Shown: positions 33,655 through 45,813, numbered from the stretch's first letter. The stretch is 64,000 bases of DNA from Ursus arctos (GCF_023065955.2 NW_026623100.1:72854727-72918726); one strand, 5' to 3'. The notes: a model not told the origin generated them from the sequence alone. Made by a program: numbers and translations.

Positions 33655-33788
33655 AATGACATCTATTCAAATTTCCATTTTAGAAATGATTGAATAAAGG
33701 TAAAGGAAGATCAAATAACTTGTCCCAGATGATATTGCTGATGAACAGGTTGGAGCTAAAATGAAATCCAGACTCTTTAACTTCTATA
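33655..33788 (-). repeat. MIR SINE fragment
   Basis: 'ggaagatcaaataacttgtc', 'ccagatgatattgctgatga' and 'gagctaaaatgaaatccaga' match the antisense MIR 'ttaagtaacttgcccaaggtcacacagc' region. Confidence 0.6.
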
Positions 33789-33802
33789 ATCTGACATTTT
33801 CT

Positions 33803-34021
33803 TCTTCTTCTTCTTTTTTTTTTTTTTTTTAAAGATTTATTTATTTGAGAGGGAAAGAGAGCATGAGTGGGGGGAGGGGCAGAGGGAGAGAGAGAACCTT
33901 AAGTGGACTCCACCCCAAGCATGGAGCCAGATATGGGGCTTGATCCCACAACCCAGAGATCATGACCTTAGCCAAAGCTAAGAGTCAGTTGCTCAACCAA
34001 CTGCACCACCCAGGCTCCTGT
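33803..34021 (-). mobile_element. CAN-SINE, older subtype
   Basis: A long T-run, 'taaagatttatttatttgag', 'agcatggagccagatatggg', 'gttgctcaaccaactgcacc' and 'acccaggctcc'. A perfect 14-bp duplication, 'atctgacattttct', is at 33789-33802 and 34022-34035. Confidence 0.97.
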
Positions 34022-34214
34022 ATCTGACATTTTCTGCTATCATATTTTGCTGCTTTCAAACTCTTCAGACTGTCTCCTTGGCCTTGTCATTCTTTCCAAC
34101 ATGAATAGTCCCCTCTGCCCCCTTTTTCACCTGTTGGTAGTCTTTGTACACGTGAACTTGCAGCACCAGTCTGTCTCACCCCAGAAATTGCTGCTGATAA
34201 CCTGGGTCAAAGTG

Positions 34215-34440
34215 ATCTCTCCTCACTGAATTCTTAGAACTCTTTGTACATCTCTCATGTGCTTATCTCATTCTGTTTTGTATTTATACAAGTCCCTTCT
34301 TCCTAGCAAGATTGCAAATATCTTGATGGCAGGAAATGATTATAATAAATTTGGTATTCACAATGCCTAGCCCCATAGCCAGCGTAGGAAGGGTACCCAC
34401 TGCTCATTTGATGAATGGATGAGTTAATGAATTCAGTTGA
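34215..34440 (+). repeat. LINE-2 3' end
   Basis: 'cttcctagcaagattgcaaa', 'tatcttgatggcaggaaatg', 'cacaatgcctagccccatag' and 'atttgatgaatggatgagtt' follow the L2 terminal order, ending in the GAATGAATG-like terminus. Confidence 0.8.
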
Positions 34441-34974
34441 GTAGAGAAAATGTCTCAATATATCCATGGGCTGGCATTTGGACTTATAGGAGAGATGGAC
34501 AGAACATGTTAACTTAAAAAAAAATCCAGACAGTTGCTCCTCTCAAATGAGAAGAATATGTTAGTGTCAACAAGAACATCAGATGATACTTGTTGCCAAT
34601 ACATTTATTGTTTCCATATAGAGACAACTGTCCCTCCTAGTGTGCTCTGCTGGGGCTGGGATGACTATCTCCATGCTCCAGGGACAATGTGTTCTTTGTG
34701 GCCTTCGAAACAGAAACATGGGCTGTGCTATAAGTCATATCAGATTTTGAATTGATGCTTTCGCCTTCTCCTTAAGATAAGCCCGAAATTTCATTCTTTG
34801 AAGAAAAATGAGAATATGGCTTATTTATTGTGAGAACATAGGTCATCTGAAAAGGCAAACAGTTTTCAAATTAAAGATGGTATCTTATGTATTAGAGAGA
34901 ACGGGAATGTGAAGGCTGCCCCGAGCCACAGGAAGAACACACCTCCCTGGTTGGGAGCTAATGCTGCCTCATCT
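34441..34974. other. Unique sequence
   Basis: The 73-codon frame at 34534-34755 (Cys/Tyr-rich) has no splice context. Nothing else is recognised. Confidence 0.45.
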
Positions 34975-35115
34975 TGGGAACGATGGCAAGTCACTTAATC
35001 TGTTAGGGCCTTAGTCCTTCAGCATCCACATGGGAAAGAGAATTTTCTGGTATCACGGTGAGGATTAGATATGAGATAATGTATATGGATGTGCTCTGTG
35101 AACTCTACAGTGTTG
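34975..35115 (+). repeat. MIR SINE
   Basis: 'gatggcaagtcacttaatct', 'gttagggccttagtccttca' and 'gatatgagataatgtatatg' are the MIR core in sense orientation. Confidence 0.7.
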
Positions 35116-35324
35116 GACCATTGCGAGGGAGTGTTCATAACGGAAGCAACCACTGATGGGGTCAACAAATAATTGAACTGGGAATTTGAGGGCCCACAGC
35201 TGAGATCTGCAAACTTAAAAGCTGATTTTCTCTGGTCTAAGCAGTAGAAGAGGAGGAGTCTGTGGCTTCTCTGGCTTGGCCCCTCCCCACCCTTGAATCT
35301 CTATAAGATGAGAGTTTGAAAGCC

Positions 35325-35475
35325 ACCATGTTATCTCATTTGATCCTCTTTGCTCACTTATGTTCATTACTAATACTACTTGACAATCACAAACCTGAAA
35401 CTTTATGCCTTGCTCCAGGTCTAACAAACAATAAGGAGTTGAGCTAGAGCCTCCACACAGGTTGTAGGACTCCAA
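35325..35475 (-). repeat. MIR SINE fragment
   Basis: 'gttatctcatttgatcctct' begins an antisense MIR that runs through 'ctccaggtctaacaaacaat' and 'gagttgagctagagcctcca'. Confidence 0.6.
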
Positions 35476-36049
35476 ATTATGTGTTTCTAGGAGAGAATGA
35501 TGATTCTATTCACTCTGTGACAGCAGCAGCTAGGGAAGAATAAACCTATGCATTTATAAAAACTGACTCTGGGCTTTCAAAATGGAGAGTTTACTGTGAT
35601 TATGAAAGTGTAAATCCTTCTTATGTTTGTAACTTGTAAACACTGAAGAGGATGAATTATTTAACAGATAGAAACAACTTGTCATCTATCATTGCAGAGT
35701 GAGGAAGGGAGTGTTTGCTGGTAGAATTTATGACTTTGACATCTCAATTTAGATTGTCCCTTTGGAACACCCAGATATGCTGAATTTATATGATCTGCAT
35801 TCTCACAGTTTCATATATGTAAACAAAATAAACTCTAGAGGACAAATTCCATTTTGCAGATACCTATAAGCAACTCTTAGAGTATTGTTAGATTTCTCAT
35901 TAAAATTGCAGATGGGAAGAAACCTTTAAAACCTTGCAGTCTAATACGTGTCTGATACTTTGACCCTCTCTTTGAAATCATTAGATCGTGTGCACTCCAC
36001 CTCTGTTTGCACCCTTCCCTAGTGAACAGGCTGTAAGTCCATGGGAGAA
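35476..36049. other. Unique sequence
   Basis: No supported feature. Confidence 0.5.
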
Positions 36050-36150
36050 GCACAGTGCAGTAAGGCCATGGGGACTAGAATCCAAGACATGACCTGAAAT
36101 CTCAGTTCTGTCCCTTAGAAGATATGATCCTTGACTTGTCACATAATAGC
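36050..36150 (+). repeat. MIR SINE fragment
   Basis: 'gcacagtgcagtaaggccat' and 'gacctgaaatctcagttctg', then 'gatccttgacttgtcacata', match the MIR 5' half. Confidence 0.65.
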
Positions 36151-36164
36151 TATGTTCTTGCTTT

Positions 36165-36400
36165 CATTTATTCATCATTCACCCACAGATACTGACTGAG
36201 TGTCCACCATGTGGTGGGTACTGTGCTGAGAGCTACAGACTCCATCTAATATACACATCATGGCACTTGCCTTCACAGAGATTGAGGGCAAATAGAGATG
36301 ATATGATAAGATAATGGACTTGAAAGTGCTTTTACAATGGGAAAGTCTGAAAGGATGTTAGGTATTATCTCCAAGGGTGGGACATTAGTGGTGATAGCAT
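36165..36400 (-). repeat. LINE-2 3' region
   Basis: 'cattcacccacagatactga', 'ctgagtgtccaccatgtggt' and 'gggtactgtgctgagagcta' are antisense L2, followed by 'gcacttgccttcacagagat'. Confidence 0.75.
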
Positions 36401-37224
36401 TAAAATATAATTTCATAACAAATGAAATTTTGGTTTAAATAAATGATGGGAATAGATCTGGGGAGAAAACAGGCTGTTCTGTTGGGCTATGCCCAGTCAG
36501 AGATGCCATGGGAACATGGTGCTCACTGTCCCAGGGGAGCAGTGTGGAGGGTGGAGAGGGTCCTGGGTTGCAGCAAGAGTTTGGAAGGCTGTGCAGTATG
36601 AGGAGATGAGACAGTGTTAACAGAAGACTGTGCACTGTGGGATGTGATCCAGTCTCTCAGCCATCCAAATATTCCTGAATGTTTTTCCAAACTCATGGAC
36701 TACTGAGTATGATTATATTTGTCCCAGAGAACAATGAAGGGGCTGGACGAGGTTTTACATGGGCCAGAATCCAGGTCGCACTCACTGAAGTGAAGGCAGA
36801 AAAGACTATGTAAGAGTAAGGAAGGCGGTGAGAACCTAAGGAAGACTTGGAATTGCCACAGCCCAGGGACCGATAGTTGGTCCCTATTTAAGGAGATCGC
36901 TTCATTGGTCTGCTTTGGCTGTGTAATTTGCAAAATCAGTCTAGCCTATGGTTCATGTTGTGTGTGGTTCCACCGCAGCGGTGTTCCACACAGTTATATT
37001 CTGGCCTCTAAGCTAAGGGAGCAACCCCTAATCGGGCCATGCTAGTTTCATGGCAAAAGACAAAGAGTGGTGTCTGAATTATGTCATGGCTCCTAAAGCT
37101 CCTGCAAAGAAATATTACCTCTGTTCACATTCATTGGGCAAACAAATCACACAGTCAAGCCTGATGTCTGTGTGGCAGGAAGGTATGATCTTTTTACAGA
37201 AAGGGGAAGTAAATACCTTCGAAC
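36401..37224. other. Unique or unrecognised sequence
   Basis: No splice-supported frame and no clear repeat. Confidence 0.45.
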
Positions 37225-37588
37225 TGTCATGAAGCTTTAATAATATCTAAGGTCAGGGAGACACCAGCGAACATCAAGATTGCATGAATGTATAAGCAAA
37301 GTAGTCTTTGGAGAGCTAGAATCTATCCAGCTCTCAAACTGGAAAAGATGATGGGGCATTGAGGTGATGGAGAATGGGGTAGCAATAAAGGTTGCATGTG
37401 AAAAGGAAGGTTGGACCAATTTGAAATAAGTTTTGAGTACCACGAAGAGAATGTGCATTTTATTTTTTAGAAAGTGAGTAGTTGCTATTTTTTTAATGCA
37501 GATCACTAATAATTTTAGCACTCTTTTCTGGTGGCTATGTGAAGAATGGATGGAAGAGATAAGAAAAGTAGATAGAAAAATCAGGTGG
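37225..37588 (-). repeat. LINE-2 fragment, left of SINE
   Basis: 'taataattttagcactcttt' / 'tctggtggctatgtgaagaa' is the antisense L2 'gatcactctggctgctgtgtggagaa' block. It resumes at 37802. Confidence 0.5.
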
Positions 37589-37786
37589 GAGGCACCTGGG
37601 TGGCTCAGTCGTTAAGCGTCTGCCTTCAGCTCAGGTCATGATCCTGGAGTCCTGAGATCAAGCCTCATTGGGATCCTTGCTCGGCGGGAAGCCTGCTTCA
37701 CCCTCTCCTGCTCCCCCTGCTTGTGTTCCCTGTCTCGCTGTCTCTCTCTCTCTCAAATAAATAAATAAAATATTAAAAAAAAAAAA
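37589..37786 (+). mobile_element. CAN-SINE (intermediate age)
   Basis: 'ggcacctgggtggctcagtc', 'gttaagcgtctgccttcagc', 'tcaggtcatgatcctggagt' and 'gctcggcgggaagcctgctt', ending in 'caaataaataaataaaatat' plus an A-run. A perfect 15-bp duplication, 'agaaaaatcaggtgg', is at 37574-37588 and 37787-37801. Confidence 0.98.
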
Positions 37787-38480
37787 AGAAAAATCAGGTG
37801 GATATGTGTAGAAAAGTCCAGGGCAGTAATGACAGTGGGTAAAATGCAAATAAAAATATAAGGAATGATCAAAAGTTTCAGAGGTGTATTTGGCAGGACC
37901 TGGCAGCAGGTTCATTGTCGTTGAGCTGGGAAGAATTCTACCATTGTAAAATCTTATTAACATAAGGTTTACAAAGGATATTAATAGACTAAATAATATG
38001 GTAGCAGGGTTTACTTAGCTTCCTTAGGAGCAGAAGCTCCCTTAGAAGCATATTAACAGTCTCGTACACTCATAGTGACCTTGAGGAGACAATCAAATTC
38101 AAAGGCAGGGTAGAAATTCTGCTGGTTCCCACTGGCATGGGTGTAGCAATTATTCATGGCTTGTGTGTATTCTTATTGGCCTTTTCTAACTGGTTGGGTG
38201 GGGTCCATGACCTATAGGCTAAGAAATATTTTGAATGCCATTTTCGCCCACCGGGTCACTTTATCCATTTATTTTTCTAGTCTATATGGTATCACTGAGT
38301 GTGGATAGAAATGGGTATCCAAATTCAATGATTTCATCCTCTTCCCCAGAACACAGGGTTATGTTGCTTTATCAGCCTATAGAGACCTCATAGAAAAACA
38401 TATTGACCCATATCTGAACATTTTGCATTGGCCAATGGCCTCCTTACTTTTCCATTAGGAGAGGAATGAAATTCCATCCT

Positions 38481-38653
38481 GCTGAAGGGGAAGTGGGTGG
38501 GGCGATGGAGTAACTGGGTGATGGGCATTAAGGAGGGCATGTGATGTGATGAGCACTGGGTGTTATCGCAGTGGGTGAATTGTTGAATGCTACATTTGAA
38601 ACTAATGATGTACTACTGTGTGTTGACGAATTGAATTTGAGTAATAAAAAAAG
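38481..38653 (+). mobile_element. 5'-truncated carnivore L1, 3' UTR only
   Basis: Sense L1 3' end: 'tgggtggggcgatggagtaa', 'ctgggtgatgggcattaagg', 'gatgagcactgggtgttatc', 'catttgaaactaatgatgta' and a terminal 'ttgaatttgagtaataaaaa'. The duplication 'gaaattccatcct' / 'aaagttccatcct' bounds a roughly 170-bp insertion, a typical dead-on-arrival L1. Confidence 0.93.
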
Positions 38654-38843
38654 TTCCATCCTTACTCCCAGCATAACTCACATCAATCTTCAAGAGTCTT
38701 AATTGTTGTCAAGTATTCTTTCTCACTTCCTTGTTGTGTAGCACAAACATCTCCCATTTCCCTTGGTACCAACACTTCTAGATTCATTGAGCTAGCATCT
38801 AAGCTTTGTTATAGCCAAGCACCCAAGTTAAAAAATGTTTCTC

Positions 38844-39058
38844 TGGGGGCACCTGGGTGGCTTGGTCAGTTAAACATCTGACTCTTGATTTCTGCTCCAG
38901 TCATGATCTCAGGGTCCTGTGATCGCCCCACATAGGGCTTGAGCTGGGCATAGAGCCTGCTTATGGTTCTCTCTTCCCTCCCCATCTGCCCCTCCCCAAC
39001 CACTCTCTTTCACACATGCATTCTCTCTCATAAATAAATAAATAAATACACAGTAAAA
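38844..39058 (+). mobile_element. CAN-SINE, older subtype
   Basis: 'gggggcacctgggtggcttg', 'gtcagttaaacatctgactc', 'ttgatttctgctccagtcat' and 'gagctgggcatagagcctgc', with a (TAAA)n tail. The duplication 'aaaaatgtttctc' / 'aaaaatatttctc' has one mismatch. Confidence 0.96.
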
Positions 39059-39738
39059 AAAAATATTTCTCCCATATCCCCAGACGTGGAGGAACCTCTG
39101 TTTCTCCTCTTTCCTTTTGAGATAAGATAGATTCATCTTGTCCTTTTAAATTCTTTTCTGCACACACAGCCTTCCAATTTCATCCTTTTCTTCATCACAC
39201 ACCAAGTTATGGTCTTGTTGCATTAATTATATACAAATAATATTTTAATAACATAGCACTCTTATCCATCAATTAGATTGGGTCCCCTAAAGTTTCTTAT
39301 TAACCAGCATTTTATTATTTTAATTTCAGTTAAGTCCTTTTATCTCCTTCTGGAATACCTTTTCAGGCATCTTATTTTCTGTCCACGTCTTATATGTTGG
39401 TATTCCTCAAGATACTTAGTACCCCCCCCAACTCATTCTGCTTGATCTAGTTCATCAACTGCTTATATTTACAGAGAAAAACTGGAATTTTCTCTTAAAT
39501 TCTCACATATAGACTTGCTCTTTCATTTTGCTGATTAGCGGGGATACTGGTTTTGGTTTCTAGCACCTAGGGAAATTGAAGGACTTTTGTATAAGACAAA
39601 GAAGCAACTACTTCCTGCCATGTACTCTCATAGTCCCATTTTCTGCCTGATGTATGATTTCTTTTCACCCTCTTCTCCAAGCTTAGTTGGAACTTTCCAT
39701 GACCATTTACAACCGAGTCACTGAAGGCTGAAATCTGT

Positions 39739-39743
<5 letters not shown>
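39059..39743. other. Unique sequence
   Basis: No feature beyond a run of eight C near 39422-39430. Confidence 0.5.

Positions 39744-39787
<44 letters not shown>
39744..39787. repeat. (TG)22 microsatellite
   Basis: A 44-bp TG array preceded by an interrupted 'tgtgtgtgagtg'. Confidence 0.95.
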
Positions 39788-39788
<1 letters not shown>

Positions 39789-40667
39789 CTTATTTCTTTG
39801 TTTGATTTATATTCTTTGCTTCTGGTGCTGCTTGTGGCTCACCCAACAGAAATATCACTACCTATTCTCCACTGACTAGTACTTGGATTTGTGATCCCAG
39901 GTCCACAGCACAATAGCCCTTAAGTCAGCAGGCACAATAAACTGAATCTTGCCAAATATTTCTTTAGCTTTCCCAAGTTGGAAAACCTAGATTTATATGC
40001 TATCTGGCCAGTTTTCATTCCTTCTAGGGACTTTATTCCAGAAGCATTGCCAGAGATAACTAAAAATGAACTTAAGGAAAAATTTACAGATGATTGGACA
40101 ATTAAGTATAATTGAGAATGCCTCTCCTTAAGCAATATATGAATTATTGCTGTACTTATTCTGTGTATTGTGAAATATAACACATCTTTCTTTAAAAACA
40201 AGTTTAAAACTTGGTGCAGTTGTAAGAGATTATATAATTTGAAAAATAAAAAGCAAAGACTTAAATTTTTAAAGCTAATCTTAATTCCTTAGCAACTGTA
40301 AGCTCTTTGCCTCTAGCATACATATGCCCACTGGACCTCATATATGTTACAGACCATTGCTGGATTTTTTGGAATGCCCCATGGAACATTCAAACTCAGC
40401 ACATCTAAACTAAGCCATCGTATGTCCTCCTAATTCTTCTGTTTTCCACATCTCAGTGAATATCTCTGCCATTCATGAACTCTGTTAAATCAGGAACAAG
40501 GATGTCATCATTGGTATCCTCTTTTTTTCTCACTTGTCAATTTCTCAGCTCAGTCCATATTTCCTTCAAACTTTTGAATTTATATTCTTTTCACAGTTCT
40601 CACTGCTGTGCTATAAAGGAGTTCACCTGAACTTGCCCAAATTACCCTAATAGTTGATAGCCTGCTT
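39788..40667. other. Unique sequence
   Basis: The 93-codon minus-strand frame at 39920-40201 lacks splice context or domain. I see no repeat. Confidence 0.5.
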
Positions 40668-40790
40668 TTTTTAAAAAAAGATTTTATTGTTAAGGAATCT
40701 CTGAACCCAACATGGGGCTCGAACTCAGAACCCCCATATCAAGAGTCACGTGTTTTACTGACTGAGCCAGCCGGGCACCGTGGCAGTCTT
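40668..40790 (-). mobile_element. CAN-SINE, oldest subtype, short
   Basis: 'aaaaagattttattgttaag', 'gaatctctgaacccaacatg', 'gggctcgaactcagaacccc' and 'ttactgactgagccagccgg' match an old CAN-SINE lacking most of the pyrimidine-rich middle. No clear duplications remain. Confidence 0.85.
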
Positions 40791-41617
40791 CCAATTGCGT
40801 TTAATTTTATAATGTTCTACATTGCATGTACTGGCCTTTTCTCTCCAAATATATAAAATATTTCTCAAAGGTAAATATCATATTTCTTACCTTTTGGTAT
40901 CATTTTCTTGTTAATTTTGGTGCTAGGGCTATAAATATGTAGATTAGAAGTTGAAGTTCCTCTTAAGGGGTCCATGGCATTTTTCTTCTTCATACATCAG
41001 CTCATGCCCCTTAGTATCAAGGCTGAAATTGGGCCTATTGCTTAAATGAACTTCTGCAACTCTGAAGCAGTCTGTTGTAGTGTTGCCATGCTTTAAGAGC
41101 TGGAAAAATTTCAAGTGAGACCAGAAGCAGCCAAGCTTAACTTTCACTGAGGCTGCTGCCACTCCTGTGGGTATAATGTCTCTGTTCATCAAAAGACATT
41201 TTTTTCCTACTTAATGTACTTACCACGTGGTTTTATTAGAATGAATAGCTCTCTCCTTGTAAATGGATTTGGTTGGAAATCCAATTTCTTTCAGGGCCAG
41301 TGGGAGAGGTCCAAGGGCCATAAATATTCTTCCTCTAAACTGTTTATAAGTAAAATGTCATTGCTGCAAAAGCCCAACAAATGTCTTGCTATACTAAGTT
41401 ATGTATAAATCCCTGACAATCTTTTCTTTCTTTCTTTGATGAAAACAGATTGCATTGTTGTCTCACAGTCATGAGTTATGCTCATGGGTGTCATGATGGA
41501 TAACAGTGTTTATCAGAAGGAGAGTGGATCACCAGGGCATCAACCCTAACTCCTAGCCTTTCTCCTAAAGTTGGAATGAAGACTGTCTTATCATGCTTCC
41601 CTCATTGTTTTATCTAG

Positions 41618-41681
41618 TGCTGGATCGAGGAGACCTGGAAGAACTGACTAAGCCCTCTGCCTCTGATTTGCTTGACTCTGG
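41618..41681 (+). CDS. Candidate internal coding exon A (64 bp, unidentified gene)
   Basis: The exon is bounded upstream by an acceptor with a pyrimidine-rich tract ('ccctcattgttttatctag') and downstream by the donor 'ctctgg|gtaagacc'. Two of its three frames contain stops. The third reads L-D-R-G-D-L-E-E-L-T then K-P-S-A-S-D-L-L-D-S, entering with two bases of a split codon and leaving with two bases (GG). The peptide is acidic and polar, with no domain I recognise. Its exit phase fits the entry phase of candidate exon B about 15.2 kb downstream. The interval around it is free of recognised repeats. I cannot name the gene. A chance acceptor-donor pair remains possible because the exon is short. 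Confidence 0.5.
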
Positions 41682-42924
41682 GTAAGACCTGTTACCTTTC
41701 ATCTTATTTTTCTGGTGTTAAATGAATATATTCTCATCTATGCATTCTTCACATGATTGAAGTAAATACAGATTTCACCCTGTTTTCAAAGTTAGCACTT
41801 AATCCATTCCATGAGATAATTAATTTCATGAAATATTTCTGGGTGGAATATACCTACAGACACAGAGATGATACGATGCTTTTGTATTTGCATTTTCTCA
41901 TGATTTTTCTCTCCAGAGGGGGGAAAATGGGCAAAATTTTTAAATTGTTTTCTTCATTTGAAAAATGAGGTTCAGTAGAGAAGAGAACTGTAATGTATTG
42001 AGTATCTACTATATGCCAGCCATATGCTACGTGCTAAATATATTACATAAATATATATGGATAGTCACAAGCTGATTCCATTTACATCCACTCTTGGTTG
42101 GGTTTATATCTACTCTAGGATGGCTTTCTCCTTATGTTTTTATCATCCTCCGAGGTGTCTAAGACACCAGTGCTAGAGGCTTAGCTGAGTCCTGTATCAT
42201 TGAGAGGTAGATTAAACTTACATAAGAGTTGATTGGAATGTGGACAGCAGCATTTCTGGAAGGCACCTCTTCATCCCAAATACTAATCAGTAATAGTCTG
42301 ACTCAGGGAAAGGTTGTGGTGTTCTCTGGCAGGCAGCAAGAAGAACTACTGCTGCAACAGTATAAAATAGGAATGACAAAATGGGACTCCTGGTATTTTA
42401 TTTAGGGCTAAAGGTCCCAAAGACTGAGAGTAATACAAAGCAAAGACGATAGATCGGCTGGCCAAGGAAGTCCTCAAATTTGAGTTCTCAGTTTTGAGAT
42501 CTTAATATCTACCCAAAGGTACATTCAGATATTAAAATCTCTTAAGGCTGAGGAGGTTGAGAAGGGAAACTTTTTTAGATGATAAGGCTTTCTTGGGGAG
42601 AGACTTATTGACAGGTGCATTTCTGCCACCCTTTTCCTTACCCATATAGGAGGGGAGAGCATGTAAAGAACTTTAGAGAAACAATCAGAATAATCAACAT
42701 ATGTCTCTTAGAGTTTTTCGGAGGAATGTGCCAAGACAAAACTATAGCCCAAAATTTGTCTCTAGAAGAGAATCAGGCAGAAGCACCCTGTGTCAGAGGA
42801 CCAAATTTAGAGGACTGTATAGAAAATGAACTGTGTGTGTCCCCCAGGAGGGAGCTGGTCCGGGCCATCTTAGATCCTTCTGAGAGAACTGCCCAATGGA
42901 ACAAATAATGCCCGAAGAGGGAAA
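41682..42924. other. Mostly unique intron-like sequence
   Basis: It begins with the exon A donor. A small L2/MIR relic lies at about 41985-42055 ('tattgagtatctactatatg'). The 97-codon frame at 42615-42908 is uninterrupted and of mixed composition but lacks a convincing acceptor/donor pair, so I do not call it an exon. Confidence 0.45.
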
Positions 42925-43135
42925 AGACCATTACATCCCCAGAACTTATTTAACCGTGTAACTGAAAGTTTGTGCTTTTGACCACCTTCATTCATTTTGC
43001 CAACCCCTGGCAACCACCAACCTTCTCTGTGCCTAGGAGTTGTTTGTTTTTAGATTACACATAGAAGAGAGATCATACAGAATTTGTCTTTCTCTGTCTG
43101 CTTTTACTTTGAGTAACGATGCTCTTTACAGCATC
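42925..43135 (-). repeat. L1 3' region fragment
   Basis: 'cattacatccccagaactta', 'gaaagtttgtgcttttgacc', 'aacccctggcaaccaccaac' and 'agattacacatagaagagag', followed by 'gtctttctctgtctgctttt', are antisense L1 3' UTR. Confidence 0.85.
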
Positions 43136-43544
43136 TCCGAGAGCAGTCATCTAGTCTATGCCTGATTGTTTACACTGAGGATGTCTCACTGCCTCCCTTG
43201 AGGCCTGTCCCCATTAAGATACAGTTTTCTCTTGAAAACGGAAGCATCAGATATAATTTCTCCAATCCATGTGTAGATTATTTAGCTCCAGACTGTAATA
43301 AATGAGATGATTCATTTTTATTATAATTATTATAGCTGACGGAGATTCCAGTCCCTTCCAGGGTAATAAGAGAACAGACCATTGTATGTTTTGTGGTGGT
43401 TGTTTTTCATTATTTCTTACGGCTGTTAACTCACGGAAAAAAGGTTTCATAAGATCCAATCTGTTCTAGATATGTAAGTGGCCTTTCCAGCATATAATAT
43501 TTCATATATCAAAGGGTGTTGTAAACATAAAAATAAGGTAGCAT

Positions 43545-43880
43545 ACATCTTATGTACAGCACCATAGACCAGGTGGCTTATAACTATAGAAGTTTATTTC
43601 TCACTGTTATAGAGACAGATAAGTACAAAATCAAGTCATTGTTTGGTGAGGGCCTGCAAGCTGGATCATAGACAACTGTCTTTTCACTGTGTCCTCACAT
43701 GATGGAAGGGATGAGGGACCTCTCTGGGTTTCTCCCCCCCCCCCCCCACAGGGTACTAATCCCATTCAAGAGGGCTCCACCTTCATGGCCTGCGGTCCCA
43801 CCTCCAAATACCATCACATTGGGGGTGAGATTTCAACATATGAATTTTTGAGGGACACAAACCTTTAGTCTATAGTAGGG
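43545..43880 (-). mobile_element. MaLR solo LTR (MST-type)
   Basis: Antisense MaLR text: 'accaggtggcttataactat', 'gaagtttatttctcactgtt', 'cactgtgtcctcacatgatg', 'actaatcccattcaagaggg', 'ctccaccttcatggcctgcg', 'aataccatcacattgggggt' and 'gatttcaacatatgaatttt'. It ends in '..gtctatagta'. A 14-C run is embedded at 43734-43747. No internal region. Confidence 0.88.
43734..43747. repeat. Poly-C run (14 C)
   Basis: The homopolymer grew inside the LTR and is unstable and error-prone. Confidence 0.9.
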
Positions 43881-44379
43881 ACCAAATCTGAGACACAGGG
43901 AACATGCTTTCAATGCTCAGGGCATCTACAGTAAGATATTTCTTCAAACGTATTCCTAATAAGTTTCTTGGTGTCCTCATTGGCCTCTCTGCTTTTAAAG
44001 ACTAGAGGATTGGAGAAAGTTGAGTTAAATGAATTCAAAGCTTTGCAGTGTAGGGAAGAAAAGGACAGTATCCAGGTTTGTGACCTTACTGTTTTAGTTA
44101 TTAGTTATTTAGCTATTAATCCAGTGTTTCTCCAGCATCTACATTTCAGTCCCCAAAGCCTAGATCTGGGTGACTCTGAAGCTATTGTAACAAGCGTGCG
44201 GAAGTTTCAGTTTATCTCCCTCAGTGATCGCATTGCTGGTAGGCTCCATGTCTTCTATTTTATTAGTCTTCCCTTTAGGTTTTGGTAAATTTGCTAAGTT
44301 ACAGGGACAGAAAGAGCTCACAAATTTCCAGAGGGAAGGAAGATGTGCTCTGGAAGAACCAGTGGACTTTTGAATGGCA
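43881..44379. other. Unique sequence with a 106-codon plus-strand frame at 43968-44288
   Basis: The frame begins MVSSLASLLLKTRG and ends by a chance stop. It has no clean acceptor/donor pair and no domain, so I judge it intronic noise. No repeat is seen. Confidence 0.35.
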
Positions 44380-44560
44380 AATATTTATGAAGCACTTTTT
44401 ATGTACCATACACTTTGTTGGGTGCGAAGTGTAAAACGATAAATCACACACAGTATCCTCATCATGCTCACAGTAACTGACATGAAAAGGGCTAAGTGCA
44501 CCAGAGGGTTGTAGGCGTTATGAAAGACAGCTTCCGCCATGTTAGCTCGGATTCAATGCA
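44380..44560 (-). repeat. LINE-2 fragment
   Basis: 'aaatatttatgaagcacttt' and 'tatgtaccatacactttgtt', then 'gctaagtgcaccagagggtt', read as antisense L2 3' end. Confidence 0.65.
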
Positions 44561-45640
44561 AGTCTTGTGTGTTTGGATGGAAAGTATTTTTTATGTATTG
44601 CTAAAAGTAGATATGCAAAGAATGACTAAATAAATTTGCTATTCCATTACTTGCTCTTCTCATAAAGCTACTCCTTTATAATAAGAAATTCTAGTAAAAT
44701 ACTACGGCCTATCATTTTGAGTGCTTATTCTATTAGTTGGGATCAAAGGCCTACAGAGGTAGAAAGTGCAGTCTCTGATGCAAAATCAATGTAGAACAAA
44801 GCTAAAGAGTATTTCTACGTGTCAAAATAGGTAATGACTTTGCTTAATTATGTGAAAGAATCATAGCAGCAATAGATCATATTGTCAGTTTCACCAGAGA
44901 GACTAAAATAACTGACTCTTATTCTGACAGCAGGCAGGATATATAGGCAGTTTAGATTTTTTAATTATATGAATATCCAGATTAAACAGTAAGAATTCAG
45001 TTTTATTTTTGCCAGGTAAAAAAATTGGTATTGACATTTCATATAATGTAGGAAACTTTTAGGAAGCTTTAAATTTAGAGTTTTAGTGAACCTGAATGAA
45101 ATGTAGCATAAACCCCCAAAGCAGACATTTGAAAGTTTAAATTTGTCATTTTCTTTTAAGATATGTATTATCCAGACCATAAAGTATACACGATCAGTGA
45201 AAGAGAGTATCAAGACATATTATTGTCAGCAGATAAAGAAAAAAATATTTCAAAATCAAGATATTACCTATAGAATTGTTAGACTAAGGTGTTTCCCTAT
45301 AAGTTTATGAGTAGATAGCAATTCTAAGATGGACTCAAGAAAAAATAACCTCAGCCAACCACAATAATGTATTACCACATGTTGAAAAGAACATGGTTAT
45401 TTTTATTATGACCTTAAATTGTAGAAACTGTCTGATTTGACCACATTAAGATGATATTGGAGAATACAGTGGCTTAGTAGGATAGTAGATCAGGTGTCAG
45501 AAGATGAGAGAGCCTACGTCTAATCTCCACTGCTGCTGTTTGGCGCGAACATGACACCATGCATTCTTTTCCAATCGAACTTCTTTAGTAAAGCATGGCA
45601 TACACACAAGTATGTGTATAAGTCTTAAGTGTATGTCTTG
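44561..45640. other. Unique AT-rich sequence
   Basis: A weak MIR-like stretch ('cttagtaggatagtagatca') lies near 45465-45540. Nothing else is recognised. Confidence 0.5.
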
Positions 45641-45813
45641 GGGTGCCTGGGTGGCTCAGTGGGTTAAGTGTAGGACTCTTAATTTTGGCTCGGGTCATGA
45701 TCTTAAGATCCTGGGATCAAGCCCCGTTTTGGGCTCTGTGTTCAGCAGGGAGCCTGCTTGAGGATTTCTCTCCCTCTTCCTGCTCTCTCTCTCTAATAAA
45801 TAAATTTTAAAAA
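45641..45813 (+). mobile_element. CAN-SINE, older subtype
   Basis: 'gggtgcctgggtggctcagt', 'gggttaagtgtaggactctt', 'aattttggctcgggtcatga' and 'gttcagcagggagcctgctt', with a TAATAAATAAATTTT tail. The 15-bp duplication 'taagtgtatgtcttg' / 'taactgtatgtcttg' is at 45626-45640 and 45814-45828. Confidence 0.97.

Noticed and set aside
42615..42908. 97-codon plus-strand frame near candidate exon A
   Set aside because: It lacks a convincing acceptor and donor, and its phase does not link to exon A or B.
43968..44288. 106-codon plus-strand frame
   Set aside because: No splice signals, domain or similarity could be recognised; the length is expected by chance across 64 kb.
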